NCBI GenBank assembly: GCA_900313235.1
Contig: OMQN01000009.1
Span: 1 to 43,709, forward strand
Direction: 5' to 3'
From: an uncultured Prevotellaceae bacterium
GTDB lineage: Bacteria; Bacteroidota; Bacteroidia; Bacteroidales; Bacteroidaceae
Length of the DNA: 43,709 nt
Shown here: one piece after another, positions 34,801-41,535 of the stretch
Layout: the number at the start of each line of letters is the position of its first letter
Numbering within the stretch: the stretch's first letter is position 1
Translations under genes and position numbers: made by a program
Notes under the pieces: generated by a model
What the model saw: only the letters and a program-made list of their open reading frames with translations
Database searches by the model: none
What the model was told of the DNA's origin: nothing

Positions 34801-36457
34801 CATGGTCTATATTCAACTTGCCGTAGCCCACATGGTGTATCGTCGCATCAGCAACAAGCGAGGTACGCGGTGAGAAGAAGTCGGTACCCTGTCCCTTGGC
34901 AGTGACATCGGCAGAGACGGTATAGATGCTGTCGCGGGGCATGAAGTGGTGAACGTTCAGGTCGCGCACCTTGATATCGGCATCATAACGCATGCGGGCA
35001 GCATGGAAGGAACCTTTTGCCTTGACTGTTCCCCTACCCTCACGAGCGGTGATATCTGCAAAATACTGCTGACCGTCGGCCTTGACGCGTCCTTGGGCCG
35101 AAAGGGGCGGAATACGGTAGTCGCGCTGCATATCGCGGGGCAGCATTGCCATGACAAAACCCAGATTCTGGGTGGTGGCAGCAAAATGCACATCAGCACG
35201 CAGCATGTCGGGATTGTCCAAGTTGGACGCAAAACCGGTAGCGGTAGCATGGAAGGCTGTAGGCAACGACACCTCCAAAACATGGAAGTCCATGTGCTGC
35301 ATGTTACCCTTCAGCAAACCACTGACTGTCAGTGGATACTCCGGCCAGCGCTGGCGCATAGCAGCAGGGAGGTCAGCCATAAAGGGCATCAGGTCTTGCT
35401 TGCCCAATGAGGCATTCATCCTCAGCCGCATTTTTCCCGGGTCAACGGGTTCCATGAGCGACAATGGCATGTCGAGCTCGACATCGATATCACTATAGGG
35501 TGTCGACAGTCGGAACTTAGGCAACTTGACGGCGCCATCTTCCATGGCTATCGGTCCAGACAGGTGAGTGACGGCAAAACCGCTCTTCTCCTTCAGTGCC
35601 ACCTGGCGCAGATACATGCGCAGCGTAGGGTCGTGGAAGTAGATGGAGTCAATACCCACCGTAATGTCGCTGAGGTCTATGTGGTTATAGTCCAGACCAT
35701 CAATATGCGGCTGGAAGTTCTGGTCGTACTTCACGGCACCGTGAACCCAGTCAACGCTGCCCACCGTATAGGTCTCGGTACCCAGGTCGATGAGTGCTTC
35801 GCGGGCAACAAGACTACCGAGATGGGCGTTGACGCTCATCGTGTCACCGGGCATGTGGAACACAATATCAGAGTGGTCGATAGTGAGGCTATCGACATGA
35901 ATCTTCCACAGCACGGGTTCGCTAGTGGTTGTATCTTCCGGCACGGAGTCGGCCATCTGGATATCCAGACAGGCATCCTCCAGACGTGAGCCGTTAAGTT
36001 CTACGATTCCCTGATCGAGATCGATGCCTTTGCTCGTCATGAAGAGACGTGAGAAACGACCTTTCACCTGAGCGGCAGCCACCATATCCTGCGTGTTCAG
36101 ACTGGTATTGGTGACTTCCAGTTCGTTGATGACAACCTTGCTGTCGAGCAGCGGCAACAGTTGTACGTCGACCACCATGCGCTCCACATCGGCGATGGTG
36201 TCATTCCGCTGTTGGCCATCGGCTGTTGGCTGCTGGCTCTTGTTTACTCGGAAATGGTCAATGGAAAGGTCAAGGGGGAACGACAGATTAACACGGTCTA
36301 TCGAGATATCCATGCCGGTCTTTTCCGAAGCGACAGCCGTCACCTTGTCTACCGCCCAGTTCTGTATGGGAGGCAGATAGAGCAATACCGTCAACACGAC
36401 GAAGAGCAAGACGGGGCTCAGCAAGATGATCAATATCCACCAAAAGACTTTTTTCAT
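31811..36457 (-). CDS. tamB: TamB-family translocation/assembly protein
   Basis: A periplasm-spanning protein with an N-terminal membrane anchor (WWILIILLSPVLLFVVLTVL, residues 5-24). It is followed by ENKTGMDISI-type AsmA-like sequence and a long array of beta-rich repeats forming the lipid-groove shape expected of TamB. The C-terminal DUF490/TamB domain shows GRYTLSNGEMKYALPIIPL, FHIQDGSYIEFTGDPMNPTL and NLTGNALRTLDLSFG. At 1548 residues it is longer than E. coli TamB (about 1259). It starts 3 bp after the RluA-type gene stop and overlaps the TamA-like gene, so the three form one unit. Confidence 0.92.
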   Translation of the reverse strand: MKKVFWWILIILLSPVLLFVVLTVLLYLPPIQNWAVDKVTAVASEKTGMDISIDRVNLSFPLDLSIDHFRVNKSQQPTADGQQRNDTIADVERMVVDVQLLPLLDSKVVINELEVTNTSLNTQDMVAAAQVKGRFSRLFMTSKGIDLDQGIVELNGSRLEDACLDIQMADSVPEDTTTSEPVLWKIHVDSLTIDHSDIVFHMPGDTMSVNAHLGSLVAREALIDLGTETYTVGSVDWVHGAVKYDQNFQPHIDGLDYNHIDLSDITVGIDSIYFHDPTLRMYLRQVALKEKSGFAVTHLSGPIAMEDGAVKLPKFRLSTPYSDIDVELDMPLSLMEPVDPGKMRLRMNASLGKQDLMPFMADLPAAMRQRWPEYPLTVSGLLKGNMQHMDFHVLEVSLPTAFHATATGFASNLDNPDMLRADVHFAATTQNLGFVMAMLPRDMQRDYRIPPLSAQGRVKADGQQYFADITAREGRGTVKAKGSFHAARMRYDADIKVRDLNVHHFMPRDSIYTVSADVTAKGQGTDFFSPRTSLVADATIHHVGYGKLNIDHVTAHALVGDGKAHANLVSHNSLLRGAVNFDALLSTTHFGGTISTDFHELNLHEMGVTSDPLTIGLCGHFDIYSDLKLTHQATGLINDLSIKDSSHVYRPSDIGLLLNATPDTTYARAQSGDFIVKLDASGNYEQLLDQFLLLGDSAMAQLERKTIDQPALRRLLPTMRMTLQSQNENPVATFLKASADVDFKDMLFDVSTSAAEGINGRGYIHSLTVSDLRLDTINFSLTQRKERLSFGGQVRNNKKNPQFVFNALFDGIIQERGATLGVRYYDANDKLGARIGAQAEVVDSGLSLHLVPARPTLGYKEFALNKDNFLFLGTSGKVKAKVDLRADDGMGIRLYSEDTDPDALQDLTLSLHQFNLEEITSVIPYAPRMSGMLNGDYHVVQDANGQFSVAGDMGVRNMTYERCPIGNISTEMVYLQKENDAHAVEARLMMDDEEIGLLTGTYFNKGEGALDATLQLERLPLNIVNGFVPDQLCGLQGYGEGTLTIQGALSRPEVNGEVYLSKSYLESVPYGVKLRFDDDPVRIQHSNLLFENFTVYAYNDNPLNVQGNVNFSNLEQIMVNLRMQANNFQIIGVKEHAKSVAYGKAFVNVFAMMNGPLDNLNMRGRLDVLGTTDVGYILRDTPITTDNQLDDLVKFTDFSDTTQIAVTRPPINGFSMDMTLNVSKGAHIMAYMNADHTNYIDLMGGGTLRMLYSPADNLQLTGRYTLSNGEMKYALPIIPLKTFHIQDGSYIEFTGDPMNPTLNIAAIEHTKATVTGTTGVGRSVAFDCGVNITRTLNDMGLEFTLDAPEDMQLHGELQAMGVEQRGKLAVTMLTTGMYLADGNTKPFSMNSALSSFLSSEISNLTGNALRTLDLSFGMDNTTDATGQSRTDYSFKFAKRFLNNRLKLAIGGKVTTGQDLPGGRNNSFFDNVSLEYRLDDTANKYLNLFFENNSYDWLDGYTQKYGGGFIWRRTLQNFTDIFRFKDDSNTIMLPPVRTDSTKTTHNDKK

Positions 36458-36460
36458 AAC

Positions 36461-37141
36461 CTAGCGTTTCATAATCATGTGAGACCACAGAGGGTCGGCA
36501 GGTAGTGGAGACTCCACCACGATGGGTTCTTTGGATACCGGATGGATGAACTCCACAAGGTGCGACAGCAGCGAGATGCTACCATCGGGGTTGCTGCGTG
36601 GTGCTCCGTATTTCAGGTCGCCCTTGATGGGACAGCCGATGGCAGCTAGTTGACAGCGTATCTGATGATGACGGCCCGTAAGCAACTGTACCTCCACCAG
36701 CGAGTAGCGGTCGGAATGACCTATCACGCGGCAGCGTAGCATGGCTTTCTTCGAACGAGGCACCTCGTGGTCGTAGGCATACGACTTGTTCTGCTGTTCG
36801 TTGCGCGTCAGCCAGTGGGTCAGAAGCTGCTCCCCTTGGGGGAGGTCGGGAGAGGTCTCTACTATCGCCCAGTAGGTTTTATGCACCTCACCGTCACGGA
36901 ACATATTGTTCAGTCGGGTCAGTGCCTTGGAGGTACGCGCAAAGACCACCAGTCCGGAGACTGGACGGTCCAGACGATGCACCACACCCAAGAAGACGGC
37001 ACCAGGTTTCTGGTACTTCCCCTTGATATATTGCTTCACCGTTTCCGACAAAGGAGTATCGCCAGTTTTGTCGCCTTGAACGATTTCGCCGCTCTCCTTG
37101 TAGACGATGATGATGTGATTATCCTCGTAGACTACTTGCAT
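36461..37141 (-). CDS. RluA-family pseudouridine synthase
   Basis: Isomerises uridine in rRNA or tRNA. The 226-residue product (ATG at 37141, set by a promoter 8 nt upstream; an in-frame ATG at 37180 lies before the -7 box) has the catalytic HRLDRPVSGL at 55-64 with Asp58, then LTGRHHQIRCQLAAIG and KYGAPRS typical of the family. It lacks an N-terminal S4 domain, like the RluA/TruC branch. The exact target base cannot be told. It leads the tamB-tamA run. Confidence 0.9.
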   Translation of the reverse strand: MQVVYEDNHIIIVYKESGEIVQGDKTGDTPLSETVKQYIKGKYQKPGAVFLGVVHRLDRPVSGLVVFARTSKALTRLNNMFRDGEVHKTYWAIVETSPDLPQGEQLLTHWLTRNEQQNKSYAYDHEVPRSKKAMLRCRVIGHSDRYSLVEVQLLTGRHHQIRCQLAAIGCPIKGDLKYGAPRSNPDGSISLLSHLVEFIHPVSKEPIVVESPLPADPLWSHMIMKR

Positions 37142-37149
37142 AACGCATG

Positions 37150-37181
37150 CAAATTTACAAAGAAGCGGGGACATCTCCAAA
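37150..37181 (-). promoter_or_regulatory. Promoter of the RluA-TamB-TamA run
   Basis: On the minus strand, TTTG (37181-37178), 20 bp spacing and TAAATTTG (37157-37150). The transcript would start about 4 nt before the ATG. Confidence 0.7.
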
Positions 37182-37191
37182 TTTTATGACA

Positions 37192-37230
37192 CAAAAATGT
37201 CAGGCAACCGCCATCTGGCATGCCTGACAT
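37192..37230 (-). terminator. Terminator of the L7/L12-like membrane protein gene
   Basis: On the minus strand ATGTCAGGCA (37230-37221) pairs perfectly with TGCCTGACAT (37206-37197), followed by TTTTTGTG. It lies 23 bp after the gene's stop. Confidence 0.8.
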
Positions 37231-37252
37231 ATTGAAAGGGATGCGTGAAGAA

Positions 37253-37651
37253 CTACTTGGGCTGATAAATCTTGACCTCTGTAGTAGCTCCTGTCTCATC
37301 GATGACAATCTTGAAGTCCTCAGCGCCTTCCTTGTCCAAACCTGTTACGACGATGGAGGGAACGGTGCTCATGACCTTCTTTGCCAACGAACTGCTGTAG
37401 CCCTTAAATTCACACAACTGCTTTTTTAGTGCCTTGGGGTTATTACCAACGGCTACTAACTCGACGCAATAGTTGCCATCCTTGTAGTGAGGCACCTTTT
37501 CGCCGACGATGGCTTTGTAAATTTTCTTCACAAGCCAGATAAAAATCCACAGGCCGATGAGACAAATTGCGATTGTCCAACCTAATGCTTTGCCTGCAGC
37601 TGTTCCCGTACCAAATCCACTGGTCAGGAAACGAAAAAACCAATTATTCAT
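37253..37651 (-). CDS. Membrane-anchored protein with L7/L12 C-terminal-like domain
   Basis: A 132-residue protein: a short N-terminus with Phe/Gly/Thr, one transmembrane segment (about 22-42), a basic stretch, and a domain at about 61-127 that lines up without large gaps with the C-terminal domain of ribosomal protein L7/L12. Matching features include VELVAVGNNPKALKKQL against the L7 helix start, LAKKVMSTVPSIV against the AKxLVExAP helix, and DKEGAEDFKIVIDETGA against SKxxAExxKxxLExAGA. It is not the ribosomal protein: the N-terminal dimerisation domain and hinge are replaced by a membrane anchor. The role is unknown; protein-protein binding is a guess. It follows the next gene by 33 bp. Confidence 0.75.
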   Translation of the reverse strand: MNNWFFRFLTSGFGTGTAAGKALGWTIAICLIGLWIFIWLVKKIYKAIVGEKVPHYKDGNYCVELVAVGNNPKALKKQLCEFKGYSSSLAKKVMSTVPSIVVTGLDKEGAEDFKIVIDETGATTEVKIYQPK

Positions 37652-37684
37652 TTTTAAGTTATATTATAGGTTAATAAATTATTT

Positions 37685-38866
37685 TCATTGTGTCACAGGA
37701 ACCTGCTTTGGAGGTCTCAACTTGGCCATCCATCCCTTCCAGTTGAAGTTCTCCAACAAGCCATAGAAGGTCTCAATGGTCATGATGACTGAAGCCACGA
37801 AGCAGAAGATAAAGGCTCCGACAATCATCAAACCGAACTTCATAGCCAGAATAATGAGATTGGCAGCATTACCTTCGGTATGTGTCTCCGTGTGACCATC
37901 AGAATAGGTTGTCTTCACAATATCGTCGGGCAGCAGACTCATAGCCAGACCTGCGCCAAAGCAGAACGACGCTATACCGAAGCCCACCTTGCGGAAGATG
38001 TTCATACAACCCGAACGGCGCCGATGCTTGGTAATGGAATAGCCATGCGGATAGCCTGTTATTATATAAAGAGGTATTAGTATCAACAAATAGACCATAT
38101 AGCCATACAGGGTATTACCATGCGACACCTCGCTTTCCACTCGTCTGGCAAGGTCTTGCTGGGCCATCTCGTGAATCTGCGTAAAGTCCATAGCATTAAT
38201 AGAGTCATATTCTGCGCGCTTCTTGACAGCCGTCTCTGCATACGACTTCTGGTTGTTCAGATACTTCTCTTTGTTCTCTGCCAGTTTCGCGGTGTCAGCC
38301 CTCAACCCATACTCCTTGGAGCTCTTCTGGTTATACTCCACAGAAGACTTCAGGTCAATCAGCTTATACATCTTATATTTATCTGCTGCCGACAGGCGCA
38401 GTGAATAGGCATTATTGGCATGCTGGTCGGGACACTTGTCGAAAGGCGTCTGCACAACGTCGATGGCATGCCACTCCTTGACCTGCTCACGTTCTATCTT
38501 GGCACGACGAATCGTTTCTTCCTGGTCATTCTTGAAATAGTAGAAGATACCTGCACCCAACAGCGCGCCAGCTATCAAGCTCCACTTCCACGTGCTGTGA
38601 CGCTTCAACGACCAGTCTACAATCTCGCGTAACATGCCATAGCGCTCAGCAAAGTTTTCCTCATCGGGCTCTTGTGCTGTCTCCATAGCCAGTTTCAACT
38701 CCTCATCCATGTGGAGAGCTTCTTCCTTGGTGCGCGGATAGATGTCTTCTCCATCATCCACTACACCCTTCTCGCGTTCCTTATCACTAATAAGGGAAGA
38801 GGTGAACATCGCCTCGTCCAAATGATCCCACGCTTCCGCGTTCCGCATTACTGTTTCTTCATCCAT
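37685..38866 (-). CDS. Unidentified four-helix membrane protein
   Basis: The 393-residue product is not recognised. It starts with an acidic, soluble region (1-90), then has a transmembrane segment at about 93-111, a long extracytoplasmic or cytoplasmic Lys/Glu/Tyr-rich helical loop (115-250) with a coiled-coil look, and three more transmembrane segments at about 252-272, 293-312 and 336-363. The segment KHRRRSGCMNIFRKVG between helices 2 and 3 is basic, suggesting a cytoplasmic side. No enzyme motif is visible. It is upstream of, and probably co-transcribed with, the L7/L12-like protein. Confidence 0.7.
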   Translation of the reverse strand: MDEETVMRNAEAWDHLDEAMFTSSLISDKEREKGVVDDGEDIYPRTKEEALHMDEELKLAMETAQEPDEENFAERYGMLREIVDWSLKRHSTWKWSLIAGALLGAGIFYYFKNDQEETIRRAKIEREQVKEWHAIDVVQTPFDKCPDQHANNAYSLRLSAADKYKMYKLIDLKSSVEYNQKSSKEYGLRADTAKLAENKEKYLNNQKSYAETAVKKRAEYDSINAMDFTQIHEMAQQDLARRVESEVSHGNTLYGYMVYLLILIPLYIITGYPHGYSITKHRRRSGCMNIFRKVGFGIASFCFGAGLAMSLLPDDIVKTTYSDGHTETHTEGNAANLIILAMKFGLMIVGAFIFCFVASVIMTIETFYGLLENFNWKGWMAKLRPPKQVPVTQ

Positions 38867-38923
38867 AGTTAGAGTGGTTTTAGATTGTTTTTAATTTTTT
38901 ACAAAAGTAATATTTTATAGTCA

Positions 38924-38973
38924 AAAAACCTCACTTGTTGCACGAAAAATAACTTTCAATGCAACAAATGAGG
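38924..38973 (-). terminator. Terminator of fabG
   Basis: On the minus strand CCTCATTTGTTGCA (38973-38960) pairs with TGCAACAAGTGAGG (38942-38929) with one mismatch, followed by TTTTTTGAC. It lies 29 bp after the fabG stop. Confidence 0.8.
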
Positions 38974-39002
38974 TGTCAATACGTCAAAAAAACGCTTGTC
39001 TT

Positions 39003-39740
39003 TTACATATTCATGCCACCATCGACCTGAATAACCTGTCCACTGACATAGCTAGACATATCAGATGCCAGGAAGGTTGCCACGTTGGCAATGTCCTCCA
39101 CCTGGCCACCGCGACGCAGAGGAATCTTGTTGCACCACTCCTTGCGGACCTCCTCAGGCAGAGCAGCCGTCATGGCAGTCTCAATGAAACCAGGAGCGAT
39201 GGCGTTGGCACGGATGCCCTTGGGACCCATCTCCTGAGCGATAGACTTAGCCAAAGCAATCAGACCAGCCTTTGAAGCGGCATAGTTAGCCTGACCGGCA
39301 TTACCATGAACACCCACTACTGAGGCCATATTGATGATAGAACCGCCACGCTGACGCATCATGATGGGCACGCAAGCATGAACGAAGTTAAAGGCAGACT
39401 TCAGGTTGACGGCGATGACGGCGTCCCACTGCTGCTCGGTCATGCGAAGCATCAGACCATCTTTGGTGATACCTGCATTGTTGACCAGGATATCGATAGA
39501 ACCGAACTCTTCCTTGACGGCCTTCACCACCTCTTCGGTCTGTGAAAAGTCGGCAGCATTCGAAGCATAGCTCTTAGCCTTTACACCCAGAGCGGCAATT
39601 TCCTTCTCTGTCTCTTCGTTAATCTGCAAATCCGTAAAAGCGATGTTACAGCCTTCAGAAGCATACTTCAGTGCAATAGCCTTACCAATACCACGTGCAG
39701 CACCCGTAATCAGCGCTGTCTTTCCTTCTAATAATCCCAT
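39003..39740 (-). CDS. fabG: 3-oxoacyl-[acyl-carrier-protein] reductase
   Basis: NADPH-dependent reductase of the fatty acid elongation cycle in the cytoplasm. The 245-residue SDR protein has TGAARGIG (12-19), NNAG (87-90), and the catalytic Ser140, Tyr153 and Lys157 in MASVVG and YAASKAG. The C-terminal VSGQVIQVDGGMNM is typical of FabG. It follows a TetR regulator by 44 bp on the same strand, and no other fatty acid genes are in the window, so it may be regulated apart from the main cluster. Confidence 0.93.
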   Translation of the reverse strand: MGLLEGKTALITGAARGIGKAIALKYASEGCNIAFTDLQINEETEKEIAALGVKAKSYASNAADFSQTEEVVKAVKEEFGSIDILVNNAGITKDGLMLRMTEQQWDAVIAVNLKSAFNFVHACVPIMMRQRGGSIINMASVVGVHGNAGQANYAASKAGLIALAKSIAQEMGPKGIRANAIAPGFIETAMTAALPEEVRKEWCNKIPLRRGGQVEDIANVATFLASDMSSYVSGQVIQVDGGMNM

Positions 39741-39784
39741 AATTCTTGCTTATTCTTTAATGTTTAATATTTAATGTTTAATTT

Positions 39785-40375
39785 TTAAGATTTTCTCTTT
39801 CCCAAGGCACTGTACACAATCTTCGCCACCTGAGGTTTCGTGTCCTCCTCTTTCATGCCGTGGGCAATACGGCCATAGATGTATGGCACCTCCAAGCCCT
39901 TGATACAATAGTGGGTGATGTCAGCCACCAAGTCTACATTGTCGATGTCGAACTCACCGTCTTCCTTACCTTCACGGAACACCTTGCGGAACAGTTCTAT
40001 CTCGGCATCGTCAAAGTTCTTGCGAACCTTCTCCACCATCCAGATGTTTCGGAAAAATTCAGCACGAAGGTTACCGTTACGGACCACCGTCTCGCGAATC
40101 ATGCTCAGGTGCATATAGATGAGTTCTATGATTTTCTCCTGAGGAGGAATGCGCTTGGCAGCTACCTCGTCCAACTGGTCGGAGAGACGTTCCAGCTCTG
40201 ACTCGATAACAGCATAGTAGATGTCATCTTTGGACTTAAAATAGGTGTAAAGTGTACGGCGCCCCTTGCCTGAAGCCTGAGCGATGTCATTCATCGTCGT
40301 ACTCTCCAGACCGTTCTTAGCAAACAGCTGACGGGCTACATCTACTAACTTCTGTCGTGTCTTTGATATGGACAT
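39785..40375 (-). CDS. TetR-family transcriptional regulator
   Basis: A 196-residue DNA-binding repressor from the ATG at 40375 (an ATG at 40417 is in frame but less likely). The N-terminal helix-turn-helix shows ARQLFAKNGLESTTMNDIAQ and GRRTLYTYFKSKDDIYYAV, the family signature. The C-terminal helical part should bind a ligand and dimerise. Lying just before fabG, it may control fabG or its own expression in response to a fatty acid or acyl-CoA, which is inference from position. A 13-bp palindrome lies 30 bp before the start. Confidence 0.9.
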   Translation of the reverse strand: MSISKTRQKLVDVARQLFAKNGLESTTMNDIAQASGKGRRTLYTYFKSKDDIYYAVIESELERLSDQLDEVAAKRIPPQEKIIELIYMHLSMIRETVVRNGNLRAEFFRNIWMVEKVRKNFDDAEIELFRKVFREGKEDGEFDIDNVDLVADITHYCIKGLEVPYIYGRIAHGMKEEDTKPQVAKIVYSALGKRKS

Positions 40376-40404
40376 AGTTCTATTCCTCCCAAACTTTTCT
40401 TGAA

Positions 40405-40417
40405 TTGCACAGTGCAA
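40405..40417. promoter_or_regulatory. Candidate TetR operator
   Basis: TTGCAC-A-GTGCAA is a perfect 13-bp palindrome 30 bp upstream of the tetR start, with a related half-site TTGTGTGCAA at 40421-40430. Palindromes of this kind often bind the neighbouring TetR protein. Confidence 0.5.
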
Positions 40418-40515
40418 ATATTGTGTGCAAAATTAGGAAATAGTTCTGAAATAGCCAAATAAAACGGACGTAAAAGTGTACAATAACCTATTTTTTGCGA
40501 TTTTTCTACAAAATA

Positions 40516-40547
40516 TTTGCATAATCAAAAAAATAGTTGTACCTTTG
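40516..40547 (+). promoter_or_regulatory. Promoter of initiator tRNA-fMet
   Basis: TTTG at 40516-40519, 20 bp spacing and TACCTTTG at 40540-40547, about 35 nt before the mature tRNA. Confidence 0.75.
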
Positions 40548-40581
40548 CACTCGCTTTTCGAGAAAAGCTCTAAAATAACAT

Positions 40582-40654
40582 CGCGGAGTGGAGCAGTTGG
40601 TAGCTCGCCAGGCTCATAACCTGGAGGTCGCACGTTCGAATCCTGCCTCCGCAA
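40582..40654 (+). tRNA. Initiator tRNA-fMet (anticodon CAT)
   Basis: The first base C1 is unpaired with A72, the hallmark of bacterial initiator tRNA (CGCGGAG with CTCCGCA). The anticodon arm is CCAGG-CTCATAA-CCTGG. Two points are odd: position 29-41 is A-U where initiators usually have G-C, and the T-stem GCACG/CCTGC has a C-C mismatch at 52-62. CCA is not encoded. Confidence 0.93.
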
Positions 40655-40658
40655 CTAT

Positions 40659-40684
40659 AGCAGCCTTTGAGGCTGCTTTTTTTC
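40659..40684 (+). terminator. Terminator after tRNA-fMet
   Basis: AGCAGCC and GGCTGCT form a 7-bp stem around TTTGA, followed by a run of eight T. Confidence 0.85.
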
Positions 40685-40747
40685 TTTTTCAAGAGCCTTG
40701 CAATAAAAAAGCGAGTAAACACGTTATAACTAAAAACATAAGAAAAG

Positions 40748-41503
40748 ATGATGAAACTGGTATCATGGAACGTCAACGGACTGAGGGCCTGCGAAGGTAA
40801 GGGCTTCAGCGATATTTTCAAGGAGTTGGATGCCGACTTCTTCTGTCTGCAGGAGACCAAGATGCAGGAGGGGCAACTGGACCTGCAGTTCGAGGGCTAT
40901 CGCTCCTACTGGAACTATGCGGAGAAGAAGGGATATTCTGGCACAGCCATCTTCACCAAGCACGAACCGCTGAGCGTAGCCTACGGCATTGGCATCGACC
41001 AGCACGACCACGAGGGGCGCGTCATCACGCTGGAGATGGAACAGTTCTATCTGGTTTGCTGCTACACGCCCAACTCGCAGGACGGACTGAAACGATTGGA
41101 CTATCGCATGTCGTGGGAAGATGACTTCCGCAACTACCTGAAGCAGTTGGACCAGAAGAAACCCGTTATTCTCTGTGGCGACCTGAATGTAGCACACCAG
41201 GAGATTGACCTGAAGAATCCGAAGACCAACCGCATGAATGCTGGTTTCACTGACCAGGAGCGTGAGAAGTTCAGCACTCTGCTGACCAGCGGATTCATCG
41301 ATACCTTCCGCACGCTATACCCTGAACAGGTCACCTACTCGTGGTGGTCATACCGTTTCCAGGCCCGCCAGAAGAATGCCGGGTGGCGCATCGACTATTT
41401 CGTCACCAGCGAAAGACTGCGCACCAGCATTGCCGATGCGCAGATACTAACCGATGTCTACGGCAGTGACCACTGTCCCGTAGTGTTGGAATTGAATCTC
41501 TAA
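40748..41503 (+). CDS. xth: Exodeoxyribonuclease III / AP endonuclease
   Basis: Cleaves DNA 5' to abasic sites and removes 3' blocks in base excision repair. The 251-residue product (ATG at 40748; a second ATG at 40751) has the EEP-fold motifs in order: SWNVNGLRA (6-14), LQETK with Glu36 as metal ligand, [16 protein letters not shown] with Asp145 and Asn147, [13 protein letters not shown] and the catalytic GSDHCPV with His242. The length is normal. It lies downstream of tRNA-fMet, beyond a terminator, so a promoter must lie between 40685 and 40747; I see no clear consensus there. Confidence 0.95.
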   Translation: MMKLVSWNVNGLRACEGKGFSDIFKELDADFFCLQETKMQEGQLDLQFEGYRSYWNYAEKKGYSGTAIFTKHEPLSVAYGIGIDQHDHEGRVITLEMEQFYLVCCYTPNSQDGLKRLDYRMSWEDDFRNYLKQLDQKKPVILCGDLNVAHQEIDLKNPKTNRMNAGFTDQEREKFSTLLTSGFIDTFRTLYPEQVTYSWWSYRFQARQKNAGWRIDYFVTSERLRTSIADAQILTDVYGSDHCPVVLELNL

Positions 41504-41535
41504 CTTTTTACTTCAGACCTCTTTCTTCTTACCTC

